Positions 27,237 through 50,211 of a stretch of DNA of 64,000 bases are shown one piece after another (position 1 is the first letter of the stretch; the number at the start of each line of letters is the position of its first letter). Both the position numbers and the translations under genes were made by a program. The notes beneath the pieces are model-generated. The model was given only the letters and a program-made list of their open reading frames with translations, was not told the DNA's origin and ran no database searches. This DNA is from Streptomyces sp. NBC_00094 (GTDB lineage Bacteria; Actinomycetota; Actinomycetes; Streptomycetales; Streptomycetaceae). Where the stretch lies: positions 620,001 to 684,000 of the forward strand of contig NZ_JAPEMB010000001.1 in assembly GCF_026343125.1 (NCBI RefSeq), read 5' to 3'.

Positions 27237-28177
27237 CACGAGAAGCAGAAGGTTCCGCTTCCCGCCCCGTCCTCGTCGTCGGCAGCGGGTTCGTCGGCAC
27301 GGAGATCGCCCGCCGCCTCGCCGCCGAAAACCGGCCCGTGACCCTCGCCTCCCGGGGGCGGCCGACGGCCGATCCCGGGGCGTACGGCGCCCGGTGGACC
27401 GCGCTGGACGCCACCGACCCGGCGGCGTGCGCGCGCGTGGTGGCGGCCGTCGCGCCCCGGGCGGTCGTCCTGGTCCACGGCCCGTCCGACGTCACCTGGT
27501 GCGAGTCCCATCCCGAGGAGGCCGCAGCCGCGCACGCGGCGGCGACCGCGAACTTCGCCGCCGTGCCGGGCCTGGACCGCGTGGTCATGATCTCGACGGA
27601 CAACGTGTTCGACGGGGCGTCGCCGCACAACGTCGAGACCACCCCCGTCTCCCCCGCGAACGCGTACGGTACGGCCAAACGGCAGGCCGAACGGCTGCTG
27701 CTGGACCGGGCGGCCTCCCCGGCGACGGTCCTCCGCGTCAGCCTCGTCTACGGCCACGAGCCGGCCGGCCACGAGAAGTGGCTGAACTTCTTCTCGGCCT
27801 GCGCGCACCGGCTGGCGCAGGGCGAGCCGGTCGAGGCCCCGGACGACCAGTGGACCACCCCGGTCCTCGTGGACGACGTGGCCGCGGTGACGTCGACGCT
27901 CCTGCGCCACCCCGGCGCCCTCCCCCCGCTGCTCCACCTCGGCGGACCCGAGCGCGTCTCCCGCGCGGAGTGGGCCCGGGTGATCGCCGACGCCCTGGGT
28001 GCGCCACGGGGCCTCGTGACGGCGGTGCCCCGGGCCTCGGGCCGCTACGCGTCGAGACCGGAGAACACCTGCCTGGCCAGCACCCTCCTCGGCTCCGTAC
28101 CGGGGATGACGGAGACGCCCCTGCACGACGTGAGATCGGCGGCCGAGGCGCTGGCCGCCCTGTTCCCCCGGGGGTGA
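27233..28177 (+). CDS. RmlD-like NAD(P)-dependent reductase, last gene of the pseudo-oligosaccharide operon
   Basis: A 314-residue extended SDR related to dTDP-4-dehydrorhamnose reductase. It has the cofactor loop VVGSGFVGTEIA, MISTDNVFDG, and the catalytic pair in AYGTAKRQAE (YxxxK). It overlaps the kinase gene as ATGA and ends the operon. dTDP-rhamnose synthesis is unlikely because no RmlC is present. Reduction of a cyclitol ketone (the job of AcbL/AcbN-type dehydrogenases in Actinoplanes) is the most economical role and is inferred from position. Its stop codon is only seven bases from the stop of the convergent siderophore ATPase gene, leaving no room for a terminator. Confidence 0.78.
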   Translation: MTREAEGSASRPVLVVGSGFVGTEIARRLAAENRPVTLASRGRPTADPGAYGARWTALDATDPAACARVVAAVAPRAVVLVHGPSDVTWCESHPEEAAAAHAAATANFAAVPGLDRVVMISTDNVFDGASPHNVETTPVSPANAYGTAKRQAERLLLDRAASPATVLRVSLVYGHEPAGHEKWLNFFSACAHRLAQGEPVEAPDDQWTTPVLVDDVAAVTSTLLRHPGALPPLLHLGGPERVSRAEWARVIADALGAPRGLVTAVPRASGRYASRPENTCLASTLLGSVPGMTETPLHDVRSAAEALAALFPRG

Positions 28178-28184
28178 GGCGCGC

Positions 28185-29027
28185 TCAGGGCGTCGGGGCG
28201 AGCGCGGTGGCGGGCGCGTACCGCTTGGGTGCCGCCGGCACCATCAGGGGCGTGCCCGTCTCCGGGTCGTCGATGATGCGGCAAGGGAGGCCGAACACGT
28301 CCTCGACCAGCTCGGCGGTCATGACGGTCGACGGGTCGCCCTCGGCCGCGATCACGCCACCGGGCCGCATCACGACGAGGTGTGTGGCGTAGCGGCAGGC
28401 CTGGTTGAGGTCGTGGAGGACCGCCACGATCGTGTGGCCCTCGCGGGCGTGGAGCTCGGCGCACAGGTCGAGGACCTCGACCTGGTGCGCGATGTCCAGG
28501 AAGGTCGTCGGCTCGTCGAGGAGCAGGATCGAGGTCTGCTGCGCCAGGACCATGGACAGCCAGACGCGCTGGCGCTGGCCGCCGGACAGGTCGTCGACGG
28601 GACGGTCGGCGAGTTCGAGGACGCCGGTCTGCCGCATCGCCTCGACCACGGCCGTCTCGTCGTCGGCGGACCACTGCTTCAGCAGGCCCTGGTGCGGGTA
28701 CCGGCCGCGGGCGACGAGGTCGCCGACGGTGATGCCACCGGGCGCGGTGGAGGACTGCGGGAGGAGTCCCAGGCGGCGGGCGACCTCGCGGGACCGGTAC
28801 GAGGCGATGGCGCGGCCGTCGAGGAGGACCTGTCCGGCGCGGGGCTTGAGCATCCGGGCGAGGGCCGTGAGCAGGGTGGACTTGCCGCAGGCGTTCGGGC
28901 CGATGATGACGGTGAACGAGTGGTCGGGGATGCCGACGGTGAGGTCGGTCGCCACCGTCCGCTGGTCGTAGGAGAGGGTCAGGTTCTCGGCGCGCAGGCG
29001 GGGGGCCGGACGGTTCGTTGCTGTCAT
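28185..29027 (-). CDS. Fe-siderophore ABC importer ATPase (FepC type)
   Basis: A 280-residue ATPase with Walker A GPNACGKST, signature LSGGQRQR, Walker B LLLDEPTTFLD and the H-loop in VLHDLNQA, all in the FepC/FhuC form. It energises uptake of ferric siderophore through the two FecCD-type permeases encoded just upstream. The ATG at 29027 overlaps the permease stop. It is the last gene of a leftward three-gene operon that starts at an iron box near 31260. Confidence 0.92.
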   Translation of the reverse strand: MTATNRPAPRLRAENLTLSYDQRTVATDLTVGIPDHSFTVIIGPNACGKSTLLTALARMLKPRAGQVLLDGRAIASYRSREVARRLGLLPQSSTAPGGITVGDLVARGRYPHQGLLKQWSADDETAVVEAMRQTGVLELADRPVDDLSGGQRQRVWLSMVLAQQTSILLLDEPTTFLDIAHQVEVLDLCAELHAREGHTIVAVLHDLNQACRYATHLVVMRPGGVIAAEGDPSTVMTAELVEDVFGLPCRIIDDPETGTPLMVPAAPKRYAPATALAPTP

Positions 29028-30124
29028 GCGCGGCTCTTTCGCGACTCGGAGACCAGTAGCCAGATGAGGTAGAGCCCGCCGACGCAGCCGGTCGCCGTGC
29101 CCACGGGCAGGAGCGCGGGGGCGAAGAGGCGCTGCACGGCGAGGTCGCTCAGGGCGAGCATGACCGCGCCCATGAGGGCGGACGGCAGCAGGGCGGGCCC
29201 GGACGAGCGGGTCAGCTTGCGGGCCACCTGGGGCGCGGCCAGGGCGACGAACCAGATGGGGCCGGTGACGGCGGTGGCGAACGCGGCGAGGGCGACGCTG
29301 ATGACGAGGAGGACGGTGCGGGTGCGTGTCACGTCGACGCCGAGGGCCATGGCGGTGGTGTCGCCCATCTCGACCATGGAGAGCCGGCGGGACAGGAGGA
29401 AGGCGAGCGGCAGCAGGACGGCGACGGCGAGGCCGATGGCGTTCGCGTGCGTCCAGAGCCGGTTGCCCAGGCTGCCGATCAGCCAGGCCTGGGCTTCCAG
29501 GGCCTCCTGGAAGGTCGCCCGGGTGATCAGGTACGAGGTGACGGCGAGGAGCAGGGCGCTGACGCCGATGCCGACGACGACGAGCCGGAAGCCCTGGATG
29601 CCGCGGCCGAGCATGAGGAGGTGCACGGCGAGGGCCGTGGCGAGGCCGCCGATCAGCGCGCCGAGCGCGATCTGGGTCATGCTGCCGTGCAGGACGACGA
29701 TGACGACGAGCGCGCCCACCGCGGAGCCGTTGGTGAAGCCGATGATGTCGGGGCTGCCGAGGGGGTTGCCGGTGATGCTCTGCAGGATGGCGCCGCTGAC
29801 GGCGAGTGCGGCGCCGACGCACAGGGCGGTCACCAGCCGGGGCATGCGCAGGGTGTTGACGACGAAGTCGGCGATGCCGGAGTCGTTGCCGGTGAGCGCC
29901 CGGAGGACGTCCGGGACCGAGAGGTCGAAGTCGCCGGTGGTCAGGGTGACGCCCATGACGGCGACGAGCGCGGCGAGGAGGGCCGCGGTGACGGCGACGG
30001 TCCGGCCCCGTACGAGCACGGAGACGGCCCCCGCGCGCGTACGGACGACCCGGCCGGTCACGACGCGGGGCGGGGCCGGGGCGGGGCCGGGTGCGGAGGC
30101 CTTCGCCTCCCGTACGGGCGTCAC
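29024..30124 (-). CDS. Fe-siderophore ABC importer permease (FepG type)
   Basis: A 366-residue FecCD-family permease with about nine to ten membrane helices, including LRMPRLVTALCVGAALAVSG and the GNPLGSPDIIGF loop typical of the family. The GTG start is chosen because it overlaps the preceding stop (GTGA); about 40 polar residues precede the first helix. Together with the neighbouring permease it forms the membrane channel for the ferric siderophore. Confidence 0.9.
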   Translation of the reverse strand: MTPVREAKASAPGPAPAPPRVVTGRVVRTRAGAVSVLVRGRTVAVTAALLAALVAVMGVTLTTGDFDLSVPDVLRALTGNDSGIADFVVNTLRMPRLVTALCVGAALAVSGAILQSITGNPLGSPDIIGFTNGSAVGALVVIVVLHGSMTQIALGALIGGLATALAVHLLMLGRGIQGFRLVVVGIGVSALLLAVTSYLITRATFQEALEAQAWLIGSLGNRLWTHANAIGLAVAVLLPLAFLLSRRLSMVEMGDTTAMALGVDVTRTRTVLLVISVALAAFATAVTGPIWFVALAAPQVARKLTRSSGPALLPSALMGAVMLALSDLAVQRLFAPALLPVGTATGCVGGLYLIWLLVSESRKSRA

Positions 30125-31182
30125 AGCATGACCAGCTTTCGGCGGCGGCACAGGGCGATGAAGAGAGGGGCGCCGACGAAGGCGGTGACGATGCCGACCT
30201 GCACCTCGCCGGGGGCGCCGAGGACCCGGCCGAGGACGTCGGAGCCGAGGAGGAGGACGGGGGCGATGAGCATCGAGTACGCGAACACCCACCGCTGGTC
30301 GGGGCCGACGACGAAGCGGGCGACGTGCGGTACGGCGAGCCCCACGAAGCCGATGGGTCCCGCGGCGGCGGTCGCGGCGCCGCACAGCAGCATCACGGCG
30401 ATGGCACCGAGGGCGCGGGTCCTGCCGACGTTCACGCCGAGGGCGCGTCCCATCTGGTCGCCCATGGCCAGGGCGTTGAGCGAGGGCGCGAGGACGAGGG
30501 CGACGACCAGACCGACGGCGATGAAGGGCAGGGCCATCAGGACGACGTCGTAGTAGCGGCCCGCGAGGGAGCCCACCGTCCAGAAGCGGAACTGGTCGAA
30601 GGCCTCCGGGTCGAGCAGCAGGATCGCCCAGTTGAAGGCGTACAGCACGGCGGTCACGGCGGCGCCGGCGACGACGAGCCGCTCGGGCGAGGCGAGTTTC
30701 CGGCCGGAGGAGCCGAGCAGGTAGACCCCGACGGACGCGGCGGCGGCGCCGGCGAGGGCGAACCACACGTAGCCGAGGGGGGCCGCGACGCCGAAGAAGG
30801 CGATGGCCACGACCACGCCGGCGGAGGCGCCGAGGTTGACGCCGAGCATGCCGGGGTCGGCGAGCGGGTTGCGCGTCAGGGCCTGCATCAGGGCGCCGGC
30901 GAGGCCGAGCGCCGTGCCGACGAGGATGCCGAGGAGCGTCCGGGGGATGCGGTAGTCATGGATGATCACCGACGTCTCCGACCCGTCGGGATTCCACAGG
31001 ACGTCCCAGGTGGCGGTGAAGGGGATGCCCCGTGTGCCGACCCAGACGCTCAGGAGGGAGACGAGGACCAGTGCCGCGAGGCCGATCAGCAGTCCGAGGC
31101 TCCGGAGTGTCGTGCCGGTGCGGCCCGAGGGGGGCGCGGCGTCGACGGCCTTCCCGACGTGTTCGCGGGATTCGACGGACAA
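30121..31182 (-). CDS. Fe-siderophore ABC importer permease (FepD type)
   Basis: A 353-residue FecCD-family permease with RIPRTLLGILVGTALGLAG and NPLADPGMLGVNLGAS as family signatures. The start is read as TTG at 31182 because AGGAG lies eight bases upstream; no ATG or GTG has comparable spacing, and a longer form beginning near 31233 would lack a ribosome-binding site. The gene begins about 70 bases from an iron box and leads the importer operon. Confidence 0.88.
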   Translation of the reverse strand: MSVESREHVGKAVDAAPPSGRTGTTLRSLGLLIGLAALVLVSLLSVWVGTRGIPFTATWDVLWNPDGSETSVIIHDYRIPRTLLGILVGTALGLAGALMQALTRNPLADPGMLGVNLGASAGVVVAIAFFGVAAPLGYVWFALAGAAAASVGVYLLGSSGRKLASPERLVVAGAAVTAVLYAFNWAILLLDPEAFDQFRFWTVGSLAGRYYDVVLMALPFIAVGLVVALVLAPSLNALAMGDQMGRALGVNVGRTRALGAIAVMLLCGAATAAAGPIGFVGLAVPHVARFVVGPDQRWVFAYSMLIAPVLLLGSDVLGRVLGAPGEVQVGIVTAFVGAPLFIALCRRRKLVML

Positions 31183-31251
31183 CGACAGCTCTCCTGACGG
31201 CAGTTGACGCGTGGGGCGAGCCCCGCGACGCACGGACTGACGGGTCGATAC

Positions 31252-31270
31252 TTAGGTGAGGCTAACCGAA
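31252..31270. promoter_or_regulatory. Iron box (DmdR/IdeR site) of the importer operon
   Basis: The 19 bases TTAGGTGAGGCTAACCGAA match the symmetrical form of the Streptomyces DmdR1 iron box at 17 of 19 positions by hand count. It lies upstream of the leftward importer genes. Confidence 0.85.
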
Positions 31271-31331
31271 GGCGAACGGCCGGTCAACGCGCACCGCGAC
31301 CCGGCCCCGACCGCCCCGGACGGCCGCCGGG

Positions 31332-31350
31332 TGAGAGTAGGCTTACCTAA
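31332..31350. promoter_or_regulatory. Iron box of the exporter operon
   Basis: Read on the minus strand, TTAGGTAAGCCTACTCTCA has a perfect left half and a weaker right half (14 of 19). It lies 30 bases before the rightward exporter gene, so both divergent units should respond to iron. Confidence 0.75.
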
Positions 31351-31380
31351 CCATTCGCTACCTCTACGTGGAGGAGTCAC

Positions 31381-33117
31381 ATGCCAACGGGCGGACCGAC
31401 AGGGGCGCTTGTCCTCAGTCGAGCGATCAGAGGGCAACGCCGCCGCGTCGTCGCGGCGTCCGTGCTCGGCATGACCCACCAAGGCTGTGAGGCCCTCGTC
31501 CCGGTGGTCATCGGCGTCATCATCGACACGGCGGTGGCCACCGGCTCCACCGAAGCCCTGCTACGCCGGCTTCTCGTCCTCGCGGCCCTCTTCCTCGTCC
31601 TCTCCACCTGTTACCGCACGAGCGCCCGGATCACCGAGGGCACGGGGGAACACGCCGCCCACCGGCTCCGGATGGAGCTCGCCGCGCGTGTCCTCGACCC
31701 CCGGGGCGGCACCGAGGCGAACCGGCTCCCCGGCGCCCTGACCAGCATCGCCACCAACGACGCCCGCCGGGTGGGCTCGGTGGCCACCGTCATCTCGTAC
31801 GGCGTCTCGGCGGTCGCCGCCCTCGTGATCAGCGCCGTCGCACTGCTGAGGATCTCCGTACCGCTCGGCCTCCTCGTCCTCCTCGGGATCCCGCCGCTGC
31901 TGTGGCTCGGACACCGCATCAGCCGTCCCCTCGAACGGCGCAGCGAGACCGAGCAGGAGCACGCCGCCCACGCCTCGGGCGTCGCCGCCGACCTCGTGTC
32001 GGGCCTGCGCGTCCTCAAGGGCATGGGCGCGGAGTCGGCGGCCGTCGCCCGCTACCGCACCACGAGCCAGGACTCGCTCGCCGCCGCCCTGCGCGCGGCC
32101 CGCAGCCGGGCCGGGCACGAGGGCGCGATCCTCGCGCTGACGGGCGTCTTCATCGCGGTGATCGGCATCGTGGGCGCGTACCTCGCCATGGACGGCAGCA
32201 TCAGCGTCGGCGAACTCGTGGCGGCCGTGGGCCTCGCGCAGTTCCTGCTCGGACCGTTCCAGCTCCTCACCTACGTCAACGCCGAGCTGGCCCAGGGGCG
32301 GGCCTCGGCCCGCCGGATCGCCGAGGTGCTGGCCTCGCCCGTCACCGTCGAGGGCGGGCAGGACGCCCCGGCCGAGCCGGTCGCAGGGCACCTCGCCCTG
32401 CGCGGGGTGTCGCTCGGCGCGCTGCGCGGCGTCGACCTCGACCTGCCGGCCGGCGGTCTGACCGGCATCGTCACCAGGGACCCGGCGGCCGCCGCCGACC
32501 TGCTGCTCTGTCTGGCCCGGGAGAAGGACCCCGCCGAGGGCACGGTCGAGCTCGACGGCGCGCCCCTGACGGGGCTCGACCCCGACGCGCTGCGCCGGGC
32601 GGTCCTCGTCGCCCACCACGACGCGGACCTGTTCGAAAGCACCCTCATCGACAACGTCCGGGCCGGCGCGGGAGCCGACGCCCCCCGTGACGGCGACGGC
32701 GACGGCCCTCCCGGCGAGACCGCCGCGGTCGAGCGTGCCCTCCGGGCCTCGGCCGCCGACGATGTCGCCCAACTGCTCCCGGACGGCGTGGACACCCTCC
32801 TCGCCGAACGCGGCAGGTCACTCTCTGGCGGCCAGCGCCAGCGCGTGGCGCTCGCCCGGGCTCTCGCCACCGACCGGCCCGTGCTCGTCCTGCACGACCC
32901 GACCACCGCCGTCGACACCGTCACCGAGTCGCGGATCGCGAGCCGCCTGCGCGAGGTCCGCCGGGGCCGCACGACGATCCTGGTGACCACCAGCCCCGCA
33001 CTCCTCGCGGTGACCGACCGGGTCGTGGTCCTGGAGGACGGCGCCGTCCGGAGCGACGGCCACCACAACGACCTCCTCGCCGCCGACGAGTCGTACCGCG
33101 CGACGGTGCTGGCATGA
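31381..33117 (+). CDS. ABC exporter half-transporter with degenerate ATP site (siderophore export, subunit 1)
   Basis: A 578-residue protein with a six-helix type I exporter membrane domain (about 25-310) and a nucleotide-binding domain (about 335-575). The ATPase domain is strikingly incomplete. The Walker A region (362-374) has no GxxGxGKS/T. Walker B reads VLVLHDPT, with His for Asp and Asp for the catalytic Glu. The H-loop reads VTTSPA without histidine. Only the signature LSGGQRQR (481-488) is intact. This is the pattern of the non-catalytic half of a heterodimer whose partner is the next gene. The ATG follows GAGGAG. Export of the siderophore is inferred from the iron box and neighbours. 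Confidence 0.85.
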   Translation: MPTGGPTGALVLSRAIRGQRRRVVAASVLGMTHQGCEALVPVVIGVIIDTAVATGSTEALLRRLLVLAALFLVLSTCYRTSARITEGTGEHAAHRLRMELAARVLDPRGGTEANRLPGALTSIATNDARRVGSVATVISYGVSAVAALVISAVALLRISVPLGLLVLLGIPPLLWLGHRISRPLERRSETEQEHAAHASGVAADLVSGLRVLKGMGAESAAVARYRTTSQDSLAAALRAARSRAGHEGAILALTGVFIAVIGIVGAYLAMDGSISVGELVAAVGLAQFLLGPFQLLTYVNAELAQGRASARRIAEVLASPVTVEGGQDAPAEPVAGHLALRGVSLGALRGVDLDLPAGGLTGIVTRDPAAAADLLLCLAREKDPAEGTVELDGAPLTGLDPDALRRAVLVAHHDADLFESTLIDNVRAGAGADAPRDGDGDGPPGETAAVERALRASAADDVAQLLPDGVDTLLAERGRSLSGGQRQRVALARALATDRPVLVLHDPTTAVDTVTESRIASRLREVRRGRTTILVTTSPALLAVTDRVVVLEDGAVRSDGHHNDLLAADESYRATVLA

Positions 33118-35015
33118 CGTCCGACGAGGGACCCCGTACGAGGGAGACGGAACAGACCATGAGCGGAACCCGCCCGGAGCGCGCGCTCCTGCCGACCGCC
33201 ACCGGCGCCGAGTCCATGGCGGCGCTCCGCACCATGCTCCACGGCCACCGGCTCCTGGCCGTGTCCGCCGTCGCCGTCCTGGTCGCCGGCACCGCCGTCG
33301 GCCTGCTGACCGCGCCCCTCCTCGGTCACATCGTCGACCTGGTGGTGGACCGGAGGGGCGCCGGGGCCCTGACGGTGCCGCTCGTCCTGCTCATCGTCGT
33401 CGCGGTGGTCCGCGGCGCGGCGACCGCCCTGGGCGGCACCCTCGTCGCCCGGCTCGGCGAGACCGTACTCGCCGCCCTGCGCGAGCAGTTCGTCGAGCGG
33501 GCGCTGCGGCTGCCGCTGGAGCGCGTCGAGGCGGCCGGTTCCGGCGACCTCGTCTCCCGGGTGACGAGCGACGTGACGATGATCGCGAAGTCGGTGCGCC
33601 AGGCCCTGCCCGAGTTCAGCCGCTCCGCGCTCACCATCGTGCTCACCTTCGCCGGACTCGCCGTCCTCGACTGGCGGTTCCTGCTCGCGGCGCTCCTCGC
33701 CGCGCCGGTCCAGGTGTTCTCCGTCCGCTGGTACATGCGCCGCTCCTCCCCCGTGTACGGGGAACACCGCATCGCCACCGGAGCGTTGCAGCACCAGCTC
33801 CTGGACAGCGTCGGCGGTGCGCGGACCGTACGCGCCTTCCGGCTCGGCGCCCCGCACACCGGTCTCCTGGAGCGGCGGTCGGAGGCGGCGCGCGACCTCG
33901 GACTGCGGGGCATCCACCTCGTCACGGGCTTCTTCTCCCGGTTGAACCTCGCCGAGTTCATCGGCCTGGCCGCGGTGCTGGCCACCGGCTTCGTCCTGGT
34001 CGACGGCGGCTCGGCGAGCATCGGTACGGCCACGGCGGCCGCGCTGTACTTCCACAGCCTCTTCAACCCGATCAACGCGACGCTGTACCTCCTGGACGAC
34101 GCGCAGTCCGCGGGCGCGAGCTTCGCCCGCCTGGTGGGGGTCTCGGCCCTCCCGGTGGAGGCCGCGCCGCAGGGGGCGGACGCCCCCGTGGACGGTTCGG
34201 TCACGGTGTCGGCGCTCAGCCACGCGTACGGCAACGGGGCTCCGGTGCTGCACGGGATCGACCTCGTCGTGCGCAGCGGCGAGCGGGTGGCGCTGGTCGG
34301 CGCGAGCGGGGCCGGCAAGACGACCCTCGCCAAGGTCATCGCCGGGGTCCACGAGCCGGCCTCGGGGTCGATCACGCTCGGCGGGGTCCCCGTCGGGAAG
34401 CTGGGCCCGGCCGGGGTACGGCGTGCGGTGGCCCTCATCAGCCAGGAGGTCCACGTCTTCGCCGGGCCGCTCGCCGAGGACCTGCGCCTCGCCCGGCCCG
34501 ACGCCGATGACGAGCGGCTGCGCGCGGCCCTGGACCGGGTGGGCGCCCTGGAGTGGGCCGAGGCGCTGCCCGAGGGCCTGGCCACGGTCGTCGGGGAGGG
34601 CGGGCACCGGCTGACGGTGACGCAGGCGCAGCATCTCGCGCTGGCCCGGCTGGTCCTCGCCGACCCGCCCATCGCCATCCTCGACGAGGCGACGGCCGAC
34701 GCGGGCAGCGCGGGCGCGCGCGTCCTCGAGGACGCGGCGGCGCGAGCCCTTGAGGGCCGTACGGGGCTGATGGTCGCCCACCGTCTCCCGCAGGCCGCGA
34801 CCGCCGACCGCGTCGTCGTCCTGGACCAGGGCCGTGTCGTGGAGAACGGCACCCACGAGGAGCTGATCGCCGCGGGCGGCCGGTACGCCGATCTGTGGGC
34901 GGCGTGGTCCGACAGCCGACGGCAGCCGGTGGAGACGGACGCGGCACGGGAGCCCGCGGAAACGGTGCCGAGGCCGGCCACCGACTCGGACACCCCGGTC
35001 GCACCGTCCCGCTGA
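33114..35015 (+). CDS. ABC exporter half-transporter, catalytic partner (siderophore export, subunit 2)
   Basis: A 633-residue type I exporter subunit. The membrane domain (about 45-340) is followed by an ATPase domain with intact Walker A GASGAGKTT (396-404), Q-loop SQE, Walker B AILDEAT and H-loop VAHR. Its signature is lost: HRLTVTQAQ stands where LSGGQ should be. The two subunits are complementary, since the intact Walker motifs here can pair with the intact signature of subunit 1 to make one working site. The ATG overlaps the previous stop; an internal ATG at residue 16 is an alternative start. A Pro/Glu-rich tail ends the protein before a strong terminator. Confidence 0.85.
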   Translation: MTSDEGPRTRETEQTMSGTRPERALLPTATGAESMAALRTMLHGHRLLAVSAVAVLVAGTAVGLLTAPLLGHIVDLVVDRRGAGALTVPLVLLIVVAVVRGAATALGGTLVARLGETVLAALREQFVERALRLPLERVEAAGSGDLVSRVTSDVTMIAKSVRQALPEFSRSALTIVLTFAGLAVLDWRFLLAALLAAPVQVFSVRWYMRRSSPVYGEHRIATGALQHQLLDSVGGARTVRAFRLGAPHTGLLERRSEAARDLGLRGIHLVTGFFSRLNLAEFIGLAAVLATGFVLVDGGSASIGTATAAALYFHSLFNPINATLYLLDDAQSAGASFARLVGVSALPVEAAPQGADAPVDGSVTVSALSHAYGNGAPVLHGIDLVVRSGERVALVGASGAGKTTLAKVIAGVHEPASGSITLGGVPVGKLGPAGVRRAVALISQEVHVFAGPLAEDLRLARPDADDERLRAALDRVGALEWAEALPEGLATVVGEGGHRLTVTQAQHLALARLVLADPPIAILDEATADAGSAGARVLEDAAARALEGRTGLMVAHRLPQAATADRVVVLDQGRVVENGTHEELIAAGGRYADLWAAWSDSRRQPVETDAAREPAETVPRPATDSDTPVAPSR

Positions 35016-35022
35016 GGGACGG

Positions 35023-35071
35023 CACGAAGGAGGGGCGCCACGACGGTTCGTCGTGGCGCCCCTCCTTCGTG
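35023..35071. terminator. Perfect 22-bp bidirectional terminator hairpin
   Basis: Arms 35023-35044 and 35050-35071 are perfectly complementary with a five-base loop. The hairpin stands between the convergent exporter and mbtH stop codons and should end both transcripts. Confidence 0.93.
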
Positions 35072-35072
35072 T

Positions 35073-35284
35073 TCAGCCCTGCCGGCCGACGAGGCTCGCG
35101 GGGCGCAGGTCGGTCCAGTGGGACTCGACGTACTCCAGGCACGCCTCGCGGGTGTCCTCACCGAAGACGGTCCGCCAGCCGGCGGGCACCTCGGCGAAGG
35201 AGGGCCACAGCGAGTGCTGGTTCTCCTCGTTGACCAGGACCAGGAACCGGCCGCGGCCCTGCGGGTCCTCGAAGGGGTTGGTCG

Positions 35285-35288
<4 letters not shown>
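35073..35288 (-). CDS. mbtH: MbtH-like NRPS chaperone
   Basis: A 71-residue MbtH-family protein with the hallmark [18 protein letters not shown] and PAGW elements. These proteins bind adenylation domains and are needed for their folding or activity. The ATG overlaps the NRPS stop codon (ATGA), giving tight coupling to the megasynthase it presumably serves. It is the last gene of the leftward siderophore operon. Confidence 0.95.
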
Positions 35289-50032
<14,744 letters not shown>

Positions 50033-50126
50033 CGTACGAAGTGGCCTTTCCCTGGAGGGGCTTCGGTGGGGGTGGTCGCGGGCGCGGCTCGGCACCCCTC
50101 CGTGCGCGGGGTGCGTCTCGACCACC

Positions 50127-50154
50127 GGCGGCGTGGCGGGACCGCCACGCCGCC
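50127..50154. terminator. 13-bp perfect hairpin upstream of the NRPS gene
   Basis: Arms 50127-50139 and 50142-50154 are perfectly complementary. It lies after the stop of the leftward binding-protein gene and about 95 bases before the NRPS start, so it could be a partial terminator or attenuator that lets only part of the transcription continue into the NRPS gene. No iron box is seen in this 179-base gap; a CTGACG/CGTCAG inverted repeat occurs at 50173-50187. Confidence 0.6.
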
Positions 50155-50211
50155 CGTTCGGCCGCACGCTCCCTGACGTTGCGTCAGTAGGCTGTCAGCG
50201 GCGCGTCGTCG

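Noticed and set aside
27233..28177. dTDP-rhamnose reductase for cell-wall sugar
   Set aside because: No RmlC epimerase is present and the gene is coupled to cyclitol genes, so a role in the cyclitol branch is more likely, although not proven.
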